DNA from: Porticoccaceae bacterium
GTDB taxonomy: Bacteria; Pseudomonadota; Gammaproteobacteria; Pseudomonadales; Porticoccaceae
Length of the DNA: 57,125 nt
NCBI GenBank assembly: GCA_029212965.1
Contig: JARGOV010000002.1
Location: forward strand, 75,962 to 133,086
Reading direction: 5' to 3'
Positions 28,215 to 37,805 of the stretch are shown piece after piece; position 1 is the first letter of the stretch; every line of letters begins with the position of its first letter. Position numbers and translations under genes: made by a program. Under the pieces are notes generated by a model that worked only from the letters and a program-made list of their open reading frames with translations, ran no database searches and was not told the origin of the DNA.

Positions 28215-29714
28215 TTGTTGACTAGTACAGAAGGTTCCGTTGCTGTTTTAGATATGGGATCTAACAGTTTTCACTTGGTGGTTGCTCGCATAGAGCATGG
28301 CGAAATTCGTACTTTGCAAACTTTCCGGGAAAGTGTTCGCCTGGGGGAGGGTCTAGGCGAAAGTGGGCGTTTGAGCAAAACGGCACGGCAGCGCAGTCTG
28401 GTTTGTTTAAAGCAATTCGGTCAACGGCTTGAGGGTTTGTCAGGCGAAAATGTTGCCGCTTTTGCCACTAATGCTCTGCGGGTTGCCAGTAATGGCCGGT
28501 CATTTCTTGACGAAGCTCAGGCGGCTCTGGGTTATCCTATTCAAGTGATTTCTGGTGTTGAAGAAGCGCGGCTCATCTATCTGGGCGTTGCCCATTCACT
28601 GCCTTCAGACCCAAAGCCTCGCCTGGTAGTGGACATCGGTGGGGGTAGTACTGAATTTGTTATTGGTGAGCAGTTTCAGGTTCGGCTTATAGAAAGTCTG
28701 GCGATGGGTTGTGTCTCCTTCATGGATCGGTTCTTTCCTTGTGGAAAGCTGTCTATCCATAATTTTGAGCAGGCATACAATCATGCCTCTAATGAAATTG
28801 TTCGGGTGGGAAAGCGTTATCGAAAAAAGGGTTGGTCGGTGTGCTATGGCTCGTCGGGTTCTGTGCGTGCCATAGCTCGAGCCTGTCAACTATATTGTGA
28901 TCAAAGTGCCATCACCAGACCAGCCTTAGAGCGTTTAAAGACAAAGATACTTGGATACTCAACCATTCGTGAGATAGATGTGGAGTGGCTGAGTCGTGCT
29001 CGGCGCGATAATGTTATCGCTGGCCTTGCTATATTGACGGCTATTTTTGATGTTCTCAAGATTGATAAAATGCAATATTCGAATGGCGCCCTTAGAGAGG
29101 GCGCTCTTTACGATCTCGTCGGTCGCTCCGAGCACGAAGATGTTTGTTTGCGTACGGTGCAATCTATGCAGGGGCGCTTTAACGTCGATGTGGCTCAAGC
29201 AGAGCGTGTGAGCATTTGTGCCAAGCAGCTCTTCGGGCAAGTAGCCGATGATTGGGGCTTATCAAATTCGGATATGACGCGGCTAAGGTGGGCCGCTGAA
29301 TTGCATGAAGTTGGTTTGTCAATTTCGCATGTGCAGTTCCATAAGCATGGCGAATATATTCTCAATTGTGCTGATATGCCAGGCTTTACCCGACAGGAGC
29401 AGCAGAGCATAGCGATTCTTGTGCGTGGCCATCGGCGTCGATTGCGTCAGCAATTACTTGATGGCTGCTCGTTAGAGGGGAAGCCTTCCCTGCTACGTCT
29501 TTGCGTGTTACTGCGTTTAGCGGTTCTCTTAAATAGAGCGCGAGGTGAGGCGCCACCATTGGATGTTGTATTGAAGGTTCGGGCCGAGGACTCTTTGAGC
29601 TTGAAATTAACGCGCGATAGCTTCGACGACTATCCGCTCACTTTTTCTGAACTGCTGGGCGAGGCTGAGAGACTCCATGCGGCAGGTTACAAGCTGTCAG
29701 TGCTTAAGGCTTAA
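28215..29714 (+). CDS. ppx: Exopolyphosphatase / Ppx-GppA phosphatase
   Basis: A 499-residue cytoplasmic phosphatase that releases phosphate from polyphosphate ends or pppGpp. It has the ASKHA fold: AVLDMGSNSFHLVVA, FATNALR, SGVEEARLIYLGV, and VVDIGGGSTEFVIG, plus a C-terminal HD-like helical domain (ELHEVGLSISHVQFHKHGEYIL). The start is TTG (28215 or 28218). Position beside ppk1 supports polyphosphate as the main substrate. Confidence 0.93.
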   Translation: MLTSTEGSVAVLDMGSNSFHLVVARIEHGEIRTLQTFRESVRLGEGLGESGRLSKTARQRSLVCLKQFGQRLEGLSGENVAAFATNALRVASNGRSFLDEAQAALGYPIQVISGVEEARLIYLGVAHSLPSDPKPRLVVDIGGGSTEFVIGEQFQVRLIESLAMGCVSFMDRFFPCGKLSIHNFEQAYNHASNEIVRVGKRYRKKGWSVCYGSSGSVRAIARACQLYCDQSAITRPALERLKTKILGYSTIREIDVEWLSRARRDNVIAGLAILTAIFDVLKIDKMQYSNGALREGALYDLVGRSEHEDVCLRTVQSMQGRFNVDVAQAERVSICAKQLFGQVADDWGLSNSDMTRLRWAAELHEVGLSISHVQFHKHGEYILNCADMPGFTRQEQQSIAILVRGHRRRLRQQLLDGCSLEGKPSLLRLCVLLRLAVLLNRARGEAPPLDVVLKVRAEDSLSLKLTRDSFDDYPLTFSELLGEAERLHAAGYKLSVLKA

Positions 29715-29819
29715 ATCCGCAACTCAAGTACTATTTTTGTGTGGGACTCGACGTTATCGGTAGGGCTGAAATTTGGTACTATGATCTCTTTTGTCGTTAC
29801 ACTAAAATCGAGGTGAGTG

Positions 29820-30425
29820 ATGCAGCCAAAGGGCCGCTTGTTATTGGTTCGTCACGGTCAGACAGCCGCTAATGTCGACCAGGTGTGGCATGGTCATACC
29901 GATACCGCGTTGACCGACTTGGGTCTGGAACAGGCCAATCGCTTGGGTGATTACTTTCATAATTACCTGCCGGACGTCCACGCTATCTATTCTAGTCCCT
30001 TACAGCGGGCCAAATATACCGCTGAACAGATTGCTCGCGCTGGCGCTCACGATGTGAAGTTGGACCCTCGTCTTATGGAGTTTGGTGCCGGTGATTTTGA
30101 AGGCAAAAGTTTTGAAGAACTCAAAGGTGAATATGGTTTTATTAAAAAAGTGATTGAGGATGAGCACCATCGTCCACCGGGTGGTGAAACCCGTGCTGAA
30201 GTGACTGAGCGTTTTGTCGGAGCTGTTGAAGGTTTTTTAGCCAATCATCCAGGCGAAAACCTGGTGGTTGTTGCTCACGGTCTCGCCATTGCTTTTGCGC
30301 TGTCACACTGGATCGATCAAGATCGTTCTAAGTGGGTGAACTATCAAATCAGTAATACCTCGGTGACCGAAATTTGCACGGTGAATGGAGAAATTAAGTT
30401 TTTCAACCAAATTGACCATCTTTAA
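29820..30425 (+). CDS. Histidine phosphatase family protein
   Basis: A 201-residue cytoplasmic phosphatase of the phosphoglycerate mutase-like superfamily. It begins with LLLVRHGQTAANVDQVWHGHTDTAL, where the RHG His is phosphorylated, then SSPLQRAKYTAEQI, MEFGAGDFEGKS with the catalytic Glu, and VVAHGLAIAF with the second His. Substrate is not evident; cobalamin-pathway or sugar-phosphate roles are possible. GAGGTGA precedes overlapping GTG/ATG starts; I chose the ATG. Confidence 0.88.
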   Translation: MQPKGRLLLVRHGQTAANVDQVWHGHTDTALTDLGLEQANRLGDYFHNYLPDVHAIYSSPLQRAKYTAEQIARAGAHDVKLDPRLMEFGAGDFEGKSFEELKGEYGFIKKVIEDEHHRPPGGETRAEVTERFVGAVEGFLANHPGENLVVVAHGLAIAFALSHWIDQDRSKWVNYQISNTSVTEICTVNGEIKFFNQIDHL

Positions 30426-30466
30426 ATACTCGTTCGCCCTCATGTAGTTATTAGGAATCAGTAGCA

Positions 30467-30748
30467 ATGTTAGCAGTTAACGAATATTTTGACGGCAAAG
30501 TTAAATCTATTGGCTTTGCCACAGAGGCTCTGCCCGCAACAGTGGGAGTTATGGCGCCGGGGGATTATGAATTTGCGACCAGTGAGCGCGAAGTGATGAG
30601 TGTGGTTAGCGGTGCGCTAACAGTGAAACTGCCTAATCAAGATGAGTGGCAGGTTTTTGCTGCCGGTGATTCATTTGAGGTCGCCGCCAATATGCGTTTT
30701 CAATTACAGGTGGCGGTCGCTACAGCCTATCTTTGTACTTACGGTTAG
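30467..30748 (+). CDS. ppnP: Pyrimidine/purine nucleoside phosphorylase
   Basis: A 93-residue cupin of the PpnP (DUF1255) family, which cleaves diverse nucleosides with phosphate. It shows [40 protein letters not shown] and the end [18 protein letters not shown]. Length equals E. coli PpnP (94). It starts 41 bases after the histidine phosphatase gene. Confidence 0.95.
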   Translation: MLAVNEYFDGKVKSIGFATEALPATVGVMAPGDYEFATSEREVMSVVSGALTVKLPNQDEWQVFAAGDSFEVAANMRFQLQVAVATAYLCTYG

Positions 30749-30880
30749 TGGCAAAAATGCATGCTTAAAGCTTATTCTTATTATAGTGCTAAGACTATAA
30801 TTACACAGATGAAGTGGCTTAAAGCAGTGTGGGCATAAAATCGTATCCATCAGTGGGTACTCACGCAAAAGGGCGCAGCT

Positions 30881-31186
30881 ATGCCATTTAAACATTTGTC
30901 GGTTGACGAATTAAAAATCATGCTTGATGAACGCGATTTGGTTTTACTAGACACCCGTGACGAAGCTTCTTATGAGGCAGGTCACATCGATGGCTCACTG
31001 CATTTGAATGAGCAGAGTGTTAGTAAAATCGTTAACGATACTGAGAAAACGACCACTGTGGTTGTGGTGTGTTATCACGGCCATTCTAGTCAGGGTGCTG
31101 CAAATTACCTAGTTGAGCAGGGCTTCTGCGACGTTTACAGTCTCGACGGTGGCTATACGGAATGGGCAAGCGATATTCATCGATAG
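30881..31186 (+). CDS. glpE: Thiosulfate sulfurtransferase GlpE (rhodanese)
   Basis: A 101-residue single-domain rhodanese that transfers sulfur from thiosulfate to cyanide or thioredoxin. The active loop is VVCYHGHSSQGAANYL with the catalytic Cys near residue 64; the CYHGxSSQG form is specific to GlpE. LLDTRDEASYEAGHIDGSLH is the substrate-side motif. No glp genes are nearby. Confidence 0.93.
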   Translation: MPFKHLSVDELKIMLDERDLVLLDTRDEASYEAGHIDGSLHLNEQSVSKIVNDTEKTTTVVVVCYHGHSSQGAANYLVEQGFCDVYSLDGGYTEWASDIHR

Positions 31187-31263
31187 AACTCTGCTTGATT
31201 GGGTTGTCACGTTTATCTGGCGAATAACTATAACAACTATAACTTTAGCTTAAGGGTTGCCTT

Positions 31264-32052
31264 ATGGATTTATATTTACAGGATAAAACCGCATTAATTA
31301 CCGGGGGTTCCAAGGGAATTGGCAAGGCCATAGCTGTACGTTTGGCACAAGAGGGCTGTCATCTACACCTCGCAGCCCGTAATGTTGAAGACCTTGAAAA
31401 GATCGCAGTAGAACTGCGGTCTAAATATGCTGTATCTGTGGACATTCATCCTACGGACTTAAGCGATAGCGACAATGCGGCGGCTTTGGTCAAAGCTTGT
31501 GCTACTGCCGATATCTTGGTGAATAACGCAGGAGCGATAGCCGCTGGCTCCATTAGTGACATTAACGAAGCCACGTGGCGTGGGGGTTGGGATCTAAAAG
31601 TTTACGGCTTTGTGAATTTAGCCCGAGACATGTACCAGGCTATGAAAGCACAGGGCCATGGTGTAATACTGAATGTCATCGGTATTGCCGGTGGCGAAGT
31701 TACGGAGTTCAATTATATTGCGGGCACAACTGGCAACGCCGGTTTGTCTGCCTTTACCCGGGCTATGGGGGGTGGCAGCCCGGCCGATAATATCCGTGTG
31801 CTAGGTATTAATCCGGGGATGACGGCGACAGAGAGGTTGGTCAACCTCATGCGTCAAAATGCGACGAATAAAGGTCTTGATCCCGATGACTGGCGACAAC
31901 TCACAGGGAGTATGCCCTTTGGTCGCATCGCCGAGCCTGAAGAGGTGGCAGACCTTTGTGCCTTTCTCGTTTCCGATCGTGCAGCTTATATTTCTGGCAC
32001 CGTTGTGACGATTGATGGTGGTTTGTCAGCGCGCGGGCATTTGTTCGGCTAG
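31264..32052 (+). CDS. SDR family oxidoreductase with altered YxxxK motif
   Basis: A 262-residue Rossmann-fold short-chain dehydrogenase. Cofactor motif TGGSKGIG, ILVNNAGAI, and the C-terminal SGTVVTIDGGLSARG are standard. At the catalytic site the sequence reads YIAGT (Tyr151 to Thr155), so the usual active-site Lys is replaced by Thr, in a GTTGNAGLSAF context. Either catalysis differs or the protein has another role. Substrate unknown. It is 88 bases before the AhpD-like gene. Confidence 0.87.
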   Translation: MDLYLQDKTALITGGSKGIGKAIAVRLAQEGCHLHLAARNVEDLEKIAVELRSKYAVSVDIHPTDLSDSDNAAALVKACATADILVNNAGAIAAGSISDINEATWRGGWDLKVYGFVNLARDMYQAMKAQGHGVILNVIGIAGGEVTEFNYIAGTTGNAGLSAFTRAMGGGSPADNIRVLGINPGMTATERLVNLMRQNATNKGLDPDDWRQLTGSMPFGRIAEPEEVADLCAFLVSDRAAYISGTVVTIDGGLSARGHLFG

Positions 32053-32138
32053 GAGCGCTTTTGTGCGAGAGTAATTGTGGAGATGGCTCCGCTGTTTTAA
32101 GCTGTAATGTGGAAGGTTGATAATCAAGGAGTCCTTGG

Positions 32139-32720
32139 GTGAGTGACACTAAAAGTAATAAGGGTATTAGTCGTTTTTCTGTGCCGGAACTCAGCGAGCT
32201 ACCTGATGACCTGCGCACGTCGATTTTGGAGGTGCAGGAAAAAACTGGTTTTATTCCCAATGTTTTTTTGACCTTGGCTCACCGGCCTGACGAGTGTAGA
32301 GCCTTTTTTGCGATGCACGATGCTTTAATGCTGCGCAAGGGCAATCTCACCAAGGCTGAAAAAGAAATGATCGTGGTTACAGTGAGCGGCGGTAATGAAT
32401 GCCACTATTGTGTGGTTGCCCACGGTGCGATACTGCGCATTGTGGCGAAAAATTCTCTGTTGGCTGACCAGCTGGCGATCAACTACCGTAAGGCTGATAT
32501 TGCGCCTCGCCAGCGGGCCATGCTCGATTTTGCCATGAAAGTCAGTCAGGCCTCGGGAGCAATTGACGATGAAGATTTCGCACGTTTGCACGACCATGGC
32601 TTTGATGATGAAGATATTTGGGATATTGGCGGCATTAGTGCGTTTTTCTGTTTGTCTAATCGCATGGCTAATCTTACCAGCATGCGTCCCAACGAAGAGT
32701 TTTACGCGATGGCGCGATAG
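32139..32720 (+). CDS. AhpD-like peroxidase-related protein (carboxymuconolactone decarboxylase fold)
   Basis: A 193-residue cytoplasmic protein of the AhpD/CMD superfamily. The redox motif is ECHYCVVAH, with Cys88, Cys91 and His95 in the same spacing as AhpD. TKAEKEMIVVTVSGGN precedes it and FARLHDHGFDDEDIWDIGGI follows, as in the peroxidase-related (alkylhydroperoxidase) subgroup. Likely a thiol-dependent peroxidase or disulfide reductase. Start is GTG with AAGGAG nearby upstream. Confidence 0.88.
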   Translation: MSDTKSNKGISRFSVPELSELPDDLRTSILEVQEKTGFIPNVFLTLAHRPDECRAFFAMHDALMLRKGNLTKAEKEMIVVTVSGGNECHYCVVAHGAILRIVAKNSLLADQLAINYRKADIAPRQRAMLDFAMKVSQASGAIDDEDFARLHDHGFDDEDIWDIGGISAFFCLSNRMANLTSMRPNEEFYAMAR

Positions 32721-32763
32721 CGTAGAATGTCGAGTCTTGAATATGAGATCGGATTAGAGAGTA

Positions 32764-33018
32764 GTGAGCGAGCAAGAAAGTACCATCGTTCATCAGCCAG
32801 AGGAACAGCGCTTCCTGTTGGTAACAGATGGCCTTAAATCAGTGGTCGATTATCGACTAATCGGTAACAGTGTCGATTTTAGCCACACCTATGTACCCGA
32901 TGCCCTTCGAGGCCGAGGCATTGCCGAGGTGCTCGTGCGCACTGGTCTGTCGTGGGCTAAGGGTGAGGGCTACGATGTGCGGGCCAGTTGCTGGTATGCC
33001 CGCAAATTTATTCGCTAG
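32764..33018 (+). CDS. Small GNAT-like N-acetyltransferase (YjdJ type)
   Basis: An 84-residue protein of the compact GNAT subgroup. It has the acetyl-CoA-binding motif ALRGRGIAEVLVRTGLSWA with the R-G-R-G-I loop, preceded by the strand SVDFSHTYVP. Family members are about 90 residues and have no known substrate. The GTG start has only a weak purine-rich sequence before it. It ends convergent with the amidotransferase gene. Confidence 0.85.
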   Translation: MSEQESTIVHQPEEQRFLLVTDGLKSVVDYRLIGNSVDFSHTYVPDALRGRGIAEVLVRTGLSWAKGEGYDVRASCWYARKFIR

Positions 33019-33049
33019 GGCGTTCTTTGCTCGTCAGCGTGGCCCCTTT

Positions 33050-33076
33050 GTTATCGATAGAGAACGTTATCGATAG
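33050..33076. repeat. 11-bp direct repeat between convergent genes
   Basis: GTTATCGATAG occurs at 33050-33060 and 33066-33076, five bases apart. Each copy contains the palindrome TATCGATA. The second copy covers the stop of the amidotransferase gene. No function is clear. Confidence 0.45.
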
Positions 33077-33756
33077 ATAAAATCCAATAAATAGCGCCCA
33101 ACCTGTTCGTGGTCGGTGGCTTTGTTCAGTGAGGCCAGGGCGCGTGATATCACCTCACTGTCAATTGTACCCTTGCGTTGTTCGAGTAAGCGTTGTAAAT
33201 ACCTTGGGGTGAATTCTGGATGGCCCTGAAAAGTCAGTACGTTGTTGCCGATGGCGAGTGCTGCATTGGGGCAAAAATCAGAGCCTGCCAGGCGAATAGC
33301 ATTGGCTGGCAAAGTGATGACCTGGTCTTGATGACTGTGGATCAAGCGCAATGTTGAGGCATTCCCAGTCAAAATTTGTTCACAATTGAGTACGCCCAGC
33401 CCCCAGCCCTTTTCACTTTTTTCCGCCTTGCCGCCAAGGCTGTGGGCTATTATCTGGTGGCCAAAGCAAATGCCGATAATACGGGCGCGCTGGCGGTGAA
33501 AATCGATGATCCAGCTTTCCAGGGCTGCTATCCAGGGTAGGGGGTCATAGACACCGGCTTTTGAACCGGTGATTAAATAGGCGTCACACTCATCGATATG
33601 TTGGGGTAATTCACCGGCCTGTACTTGATAGTGGCGATAACTGAGCTGGCCGCCTAGGGCATCAAAGAAAGCGGCAAACATGTTCCCGTAGGAGCCGTAA
33701 TCGTCGATTAAGCAATCGTACAGGGTGTCGGTTTCAAGCAGGCCCAGTCGCGGCAT
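33067..33756 (-). CDS. Class I glutamine amidotransferase-like protein
   Basis: A 229-residue cytoplasmic protein with a class I amidotransferase fold. The nucleophile elbow GICFGHQIIAHSLGG carries the Cys, and FQGHPEFT carries the His. It resembles the GuaA-like proteins annotated as gamma-glutamyl hydrolases of spermidine/putrescine or as YfeJ. No synthetase partner is beside it, so the acceptor is unknown. Confidence 0.87.
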   Translation of the reverse strand: MPRLGLLETDTLYDCLIDDYGSYGNMFAAFFDALGGQLSYRHYQVQAGELPQHIDECDAYLITGSKAGVYDPLPWIAALESWIIDFHRQRARIIGICFGHQIIAHSLGGKAEKSEKGWGLGVLNCEQILTGNASTLRLIHSHQDQVITLPANAIRLAGSDFCPNAALAIGNNVLTFQGHPEFTPRYLQRLLEQRKGTIDSEVISRALASLNKATDHEQVGRYLLDFIYR

Positions 33757-33913
33757 TGGTGTTCCAGTCTCCTCAGTAATTCATACAGTGATTAAAATGA
33801 AGGTGATCATACATATTTTTTGTCCCCAGCTGGTGTAAGCACTACAATGCGCGCCGTTTACAGAAAAAAGCTAGTGATTTCTGTCATTTTCGCCATCAAC
33901 AAAGAGGCCGCCC

Positions 33914-36880
33914 TTGTCCCGCAGATCCGAAACCCCAGCTGATTTTGTACCAGGCCAACGCTGGATTAGTCATACCGAGGCTGAGTTAGGTCTTGGCATT
34001 GTTCTTGAGGTTGCCAATCGTCGTGTTGAGCTGAGTTTCCCTTCAGCTGCCGAGCGCAGAGTTTATGCCACCGATAATGCCCCCTTGGGCCGGGTAATCT
34101 ACCCCATCGACGATAAAGTGAAAGACTCCGAAGGGGTGGAATTAACCATCATCGATCGGCAGGAGGGTAATGGCTGTGTTATTTATCTCTGCGAAAATGC
34201 CGAGGGACAAGAGGTGGTGTTGCACGAGATGGATCTCGACAGTTTTGTGCATTTTTCCAAACCGCAAGATCGTTTGTTTGCCGGACAGGTTGATAAAGTT
34301 GCACGCTTCGAACTACGCCAACAAACCCTGAAATTTTTGCACCAACAACAGCAGTCTCCTGCCTGTGGCTTACTCGGTGGGCGCGTGCAGTTGCTGCCCC
34401 ACCAACTTTTTATCGCCAGCCGTGTCGGTGTACGCCATGCACCCCGCGTCTTGCTTGCCGATGAGGTGGGTCTGGGTAAAACCATTGAGGCGGGCTTGAT
34501 TTTGCATCAGCAACTGCATACTGGGCATGCCAGTCGGGTGTTGATCGCCGTGCCCGATAGTCTGGTGCACCAGTGGTTAGTCGAGATGCTGCGGCGTTTT
34601 AATCTGCACTTTACCATTCTCGACCAAGCGCGCTGCGAAGCGCTGGAGCAAACCGAGGAAGAGGGCGAGGATGGTTTTGCTGATGAGCTGGATGAGAGTC
34701 TCGATGAAGATCAAACCCTAACGCCAGGCGGCGACATTAACCCCTTCGAAACAGCTCAGCTAGTGCTGTGTAGTACCCGTTTTTTAAGTGACAACCCGCG
34801 TCGCCACAGCCAGGCGCTGGCGGCAGGCTGGGATATGTTGATCGTCGATGAGGCTCATCACCTGAGCTGGAGTGAAGAACACGCCAGCCCTGCCTATCAA
34901 TGCATTGAAGCCCTGGCTGCGCGCATCCCCAGCCTTCTGTTGCTAACGGCCACACCGGAACAGCTGGGTGTGGCGGGCCACTTTGCACGCCTGCGTTTGC
35001 TCGACCCTGATCGCTATTACGATTTATCCACCTTTGTCGAGGAAGAAAGTCACTATCAGGCAGTGAGTGAATTGGTGCAATCCCTGCAAAGTGGTGATGC
35101 CCTGACCCTCGATGCCGAGGTGATTGCTCAGGTTAGCGCTTATCTTGGCACTGACGCCGCCGATGAATTACAGGCGGCCCTGCAAACGAGTAATGACGAC
35201 GCGCTCAATACATTAATCGAGGGCTTGGTGCAGGACTTGCTCGACCGCCACGGCACCGGGCGCGTGTTGTTTCGCAATACTCGCGAAGCAGTTGAAGGTT
35301 TTCCTCAGCGCTATTTACAGGGCTATGCACTGCCCAACCCCATCGGCTCTGCTACGAGTGATGGTGTGGGGCAAAGCGAGGACGATTTACGTCGCTGTCT
35401 CCAGCCTGAAGAAGCGCTTGGCGAGGACTGGTTGTTTCTCGACCCCCGGGTCGACTGGCTGGTCGACTGGCTAGCCGAGCATCGCCAGGAGAAGGTGCTA
35501 GTCATTTGTGCCCAATCGGTGACAGCGCAAAAATTAGAAGAGCACTTGCGTTTGCGTGAAGGGGTGCGCTCTGGCGTCTTCCACGAGGGCATGAGTTTGA
35601 TCGCCCGCGACCGCGCAGCGGCCTATTTTGCCGACGAGCAGGACAGCGCGCAAACCCTGATTTGTTCTGAAATTGGCAGTGAGGGCCGCAACTTCCAGTT
35701 TGCCAACCACCTGGTGTTATTTGATTTGCCACTTAATCCCGACCTGTTGGAACAGCGTATTGGTCGCCTCGACCGCATCGGTCAACGCCAAGATGTGCAA
35801 ATCCACGTGCCTTTCCACGAGGGCAGTGCACAGGAAGTCATGCTGCGTTGGTACAGCGAAGGCCTCGGTGCCTTCCAGCGTGTTTGTCCCGTGGGCCTGA
35901 GTATTTATCAGCAAGTGGCTGAGCAATTGCACCATTGCCTGCGCAGTCCCGGTGATGCCCCTGCACTCGACAGTTTAGTGGAGCAAACTCATCAGCTCAC
36001 AGAGACGGCGCTAGAGGCAATGCAAAAGGGTCGCGACCGCTTGCTGGAGATGAACTCCTGCAATACCGAGGTTGCCAATGATGTGATCGATGCCATGCTC
36101 GACGCCGAACAGAGCGGTGAACTGGAAGATTATTTGGGCAAAGTCTTCGATGAATTCGGTATTGAGCAGAGCCATCACAGCGCCGATAGTATTGTTGTTA
36201 TGCCGAGCGACCACATGCTGGGCCAAAATTTGCCGGGTCTGCCTGAAGACGGTCTTACCGCAACCTTTTCGCGGCGTCGCGCCCTGAGCCGTGAAGATAT
36301 GCGTTTCTTTACCTGGGAGCACCCTCTGGTGGTCGCCGCGATGGAACAGATTGCCAACGGTGACTTTGGTAGTACCACGGTTTGTACCTTAAAACTGCCA
36401 CCCTTGAAGCCTGGAACACTTTTACTGGAAGGCATGTTCAATTTCTATTGCCCAGCCCCCAAGGTCATGCAGCTGGGACGTTATATCCCCCAGTCGGTGG
36501 TGCGAGTGGTGGTCGATGAGAGCGGCAAAGATTTTAGCCAAATACTCACCGAGGCCCATTTTGCCAAGCTGTGCCAGCGGGTTAAACGGCGCACCGCGGT
36601 CGATATGGTGAAGCATGTTCGCACCCAGGTTGATACCTTGGTCGCCCACGCTGAAACGATTGCCCAGACACAGCAGGTGGACTTAATTACAGAGGCTCAG
36701 CGGCGCATGGCCGAGGGGCAAAAGGCTGAACTGGAGCGCCTACAGGCATTGGCAGCCGTTAATGCGAGTATTCGCAGTGAGGAGATTGACTACTTACGCG
36801 AATCGATGGAGCTATCGCAAAATTACCTGGCCCACGCGCAATTGAAGTTCGATGCGCTGCGTTTGATTGTGGTGGTGTAA
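33914..36880 (+). CDS. rapA: RNA polymerase recycling ATPase RapA
   Basis: A 988-residue Swi2/Snf2 ATPase that binds RNA polymerase and promotes its recycling and backtracked-complex rescue. The N-terminal Tudor-like segments (GQRWISHTEAELGLGIVLEV) are followed by the helicase core with LLADEVGLGKTIEAGLILHQ, IVDEAHHLSW, LLLTATPEQLG, and the C-terminal lobe with EIGSEGRNFQFANHLVLFDLP and QRIGRLDRIGQ. Length is slightly above E. coli RapA (968), including an acidic insertion (EEEGEDGFADELDESLDEDQ). The TTG start has AGAGG upstream. Confidence 0.96.
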   Translation: MSRRSETPADFVPGQRWISHTEAELGLGIVLEVANRRVELSFPSAAERRVYATDNAPLGRVIYPIDDKVKDSEGVELTIIDRQEGNGCVIYLCENAEGQEVVLHEMDLDSFVHFSKPQDRLFAGQVDKVARFELRQQTLKFLHQQQQSPACGLLGGRVQLLPHQLFIASRVGVRHAPRVLLADEVGLGKTIEAGLILHQQLHTGHASRVLIAVPDSLVHQWLVEMLRRFNLHFTILDQARCEALEQTEEEGEDGFADELDESLDEDQTLTPGGDINPFETAQLVLCSTRFLSDNPRRHSQALAAGWDMLIVDEAHHLSWSEEHASPAYQCIEALAARIPSLLLLTATPEQLGVAGHFARLRLLDPDRYYDLSTFVEEESHYQAVSELVQSLQSGDALTLDAEVIAQVSAYLGTDAADELQAALQTSNDDALNTLIEGLVQDLLDRHGTGRVLFRNTREAVEGFPQRYLQGYALPNPIGSATSDGVGQSEDDLRRCLQPEEALGEDWLFLDPRVDWLVDWLAEHRQEKVLVICAQSVTAQKLEEHLRLREGVRSGVFHEGMSLIARDRAAAYFADEQDSAQTLICSEIGSEGRNFQFANHLVLFDLPLNPDLLEQRIGRLDRIGQRQDVQIHVPFHEGSAQEVMLRWYSEGLGAFQRVCPVGLSIYQQVAEQLHHCLRSPGDAPALDSLVEQTHQLTETALEAMQKGRDRLLEMNSCNTEVANDVIDAMLDAEQSGELEDYLGKVFDEFGIEQSHHSADSIVVMPSDHMLGQNLPGLPEDGLTATFSRRRALSREDMRFFTWEHPLVVAAMEQIANGDFGSTTVCTLKLPPLKPGTLLLEGMFNFYCPAPKVMQLGRYIPQSVVRVVVDESGKDFSQILTEAHFAKLCQRVKRRTAVDMVKHVRTQVDTLVAHAETIAQTQQVDLITEAQRRMAEGQKAELERLQALAAVNASIRSEEIDYLRESMELSQNYLAHAQLKFDALRLIVVV

Positions 36881-36915
36881 TTTATCGGCCTTTCAGCGTC
36901 GCGTTTAAAGGTGGG

Positions 36916-37791
36916 GTGTTGAGGGGCGTGAATGAGCCAGTCGTGAAAGCAGCCCTATGGATGCTTGTCGCCCTGTTATTTTTTTCATCAATGGCCGTTG
37001 CTGCCAAAGAGCTGTCGCAGACTCTTGGTACCGCACAAATACTGTTTTTTCGTAGTGTTATCGGTTTGCTGTTCATTCTCGTTATTGTTTTAGCTCGAGG
37101 TACTGGCAATTTAAAAACGCATTGTTTTAAAAAGCATCTGACAAGGAATTTCGCTCACTTTGTCGGCCAGTACGGCTGGATTTATGGCCTTGGTTTGCTT
37201 CCTCTGGCCGAGGTGTTTGCCCTTGAATTTACAGTGCCTATCTGGACGGCTATCGCCGCGACAATATTGCTCAATGAGACAATGAGTAAAGCCCGTGTGC
37301 TATCCATCGCCCTGGGGCTGATTGGCGTGATGATTATTCTTCGCCCCACAACACTCGCCATCCACCCGGCGGCATTTGCCGTGCTGGTGAGCGCCATGGC
37401 CTTTGGCTTGTCCCACACCTTGACGCGCTCAATTGTTCAGCAAGATACATCTTTGGCTGTTATTTTTTATATGTGCCTTATCCAGTTACCCATAGGTTTG
37501 GTGTTGTCGTTGGACAGTTGGCGTATACCATCGGGAAATGCATGGTTCTGGCTTCTGTTAATAAGTATCACTGCCATGTCGGCCCACTACAGCGTATCTA
37601 AAGCGTTGAGCCACGCCGATGCAATGGTGGTTATCCCCATGGATTTCCTGCGTTTGCCTCTCATCATGTTAATCGGATTTCTCTTCTATAACGAAGCGAT
37701 TGATGGTTTCTTACTACTTGGGGCTACGTTGATGTTGCTGGGCAATTATTGGAGTTTGAAGCGAGAGCGCCTTGTGGGGTCGGCGCTTTAG
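36916..37791 (+). CDS. DMT superfamily (EamA) transporter
   Basis: A 291-residue inner-membrane exporter with ten predicted helices in two EamA repeats. The first has FFRSVIGLLFILVIVLARG and LLPLAEVFALEFTVPIW; the second has YSVSKALSHADAMVVIPMDFLRLP. Relatives include S-adenosylmethionine and metabolite exporters; the substrate is unknown here. The start is uncertain: GTG 36916, TTG 36919 or GTG 36928 are all possible. Confidence 0.87.
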   Translation: MLRGVNEPVVKAALWMLVALLFFSSMAVAAKELSQTLGTAQILFFRSVIGLLFILVIVLARGTGNLKTHCFKKHLTRNFAHFVGQYGWIYGLGLLPLAEVFALEFTVPIWTAIAATILLNETMSKARVLSIALGLIGVMIILRPTTLAIHPAAFAVLVSAMAFGLSHTLTRSIVQQDTSLAVIFYMCLIQLPIGLVLSLDSWRIPSGNAWFWLLLISITAMSAHYSVSKALSHADAMVVIPMDFLRLPLIMLIGFLFYNEAIDGFLLLGATLMLLGNYWSLKRERLVGSAL

Positions 37792-37805
37792 TTTTCAATA
37801 CAGTA

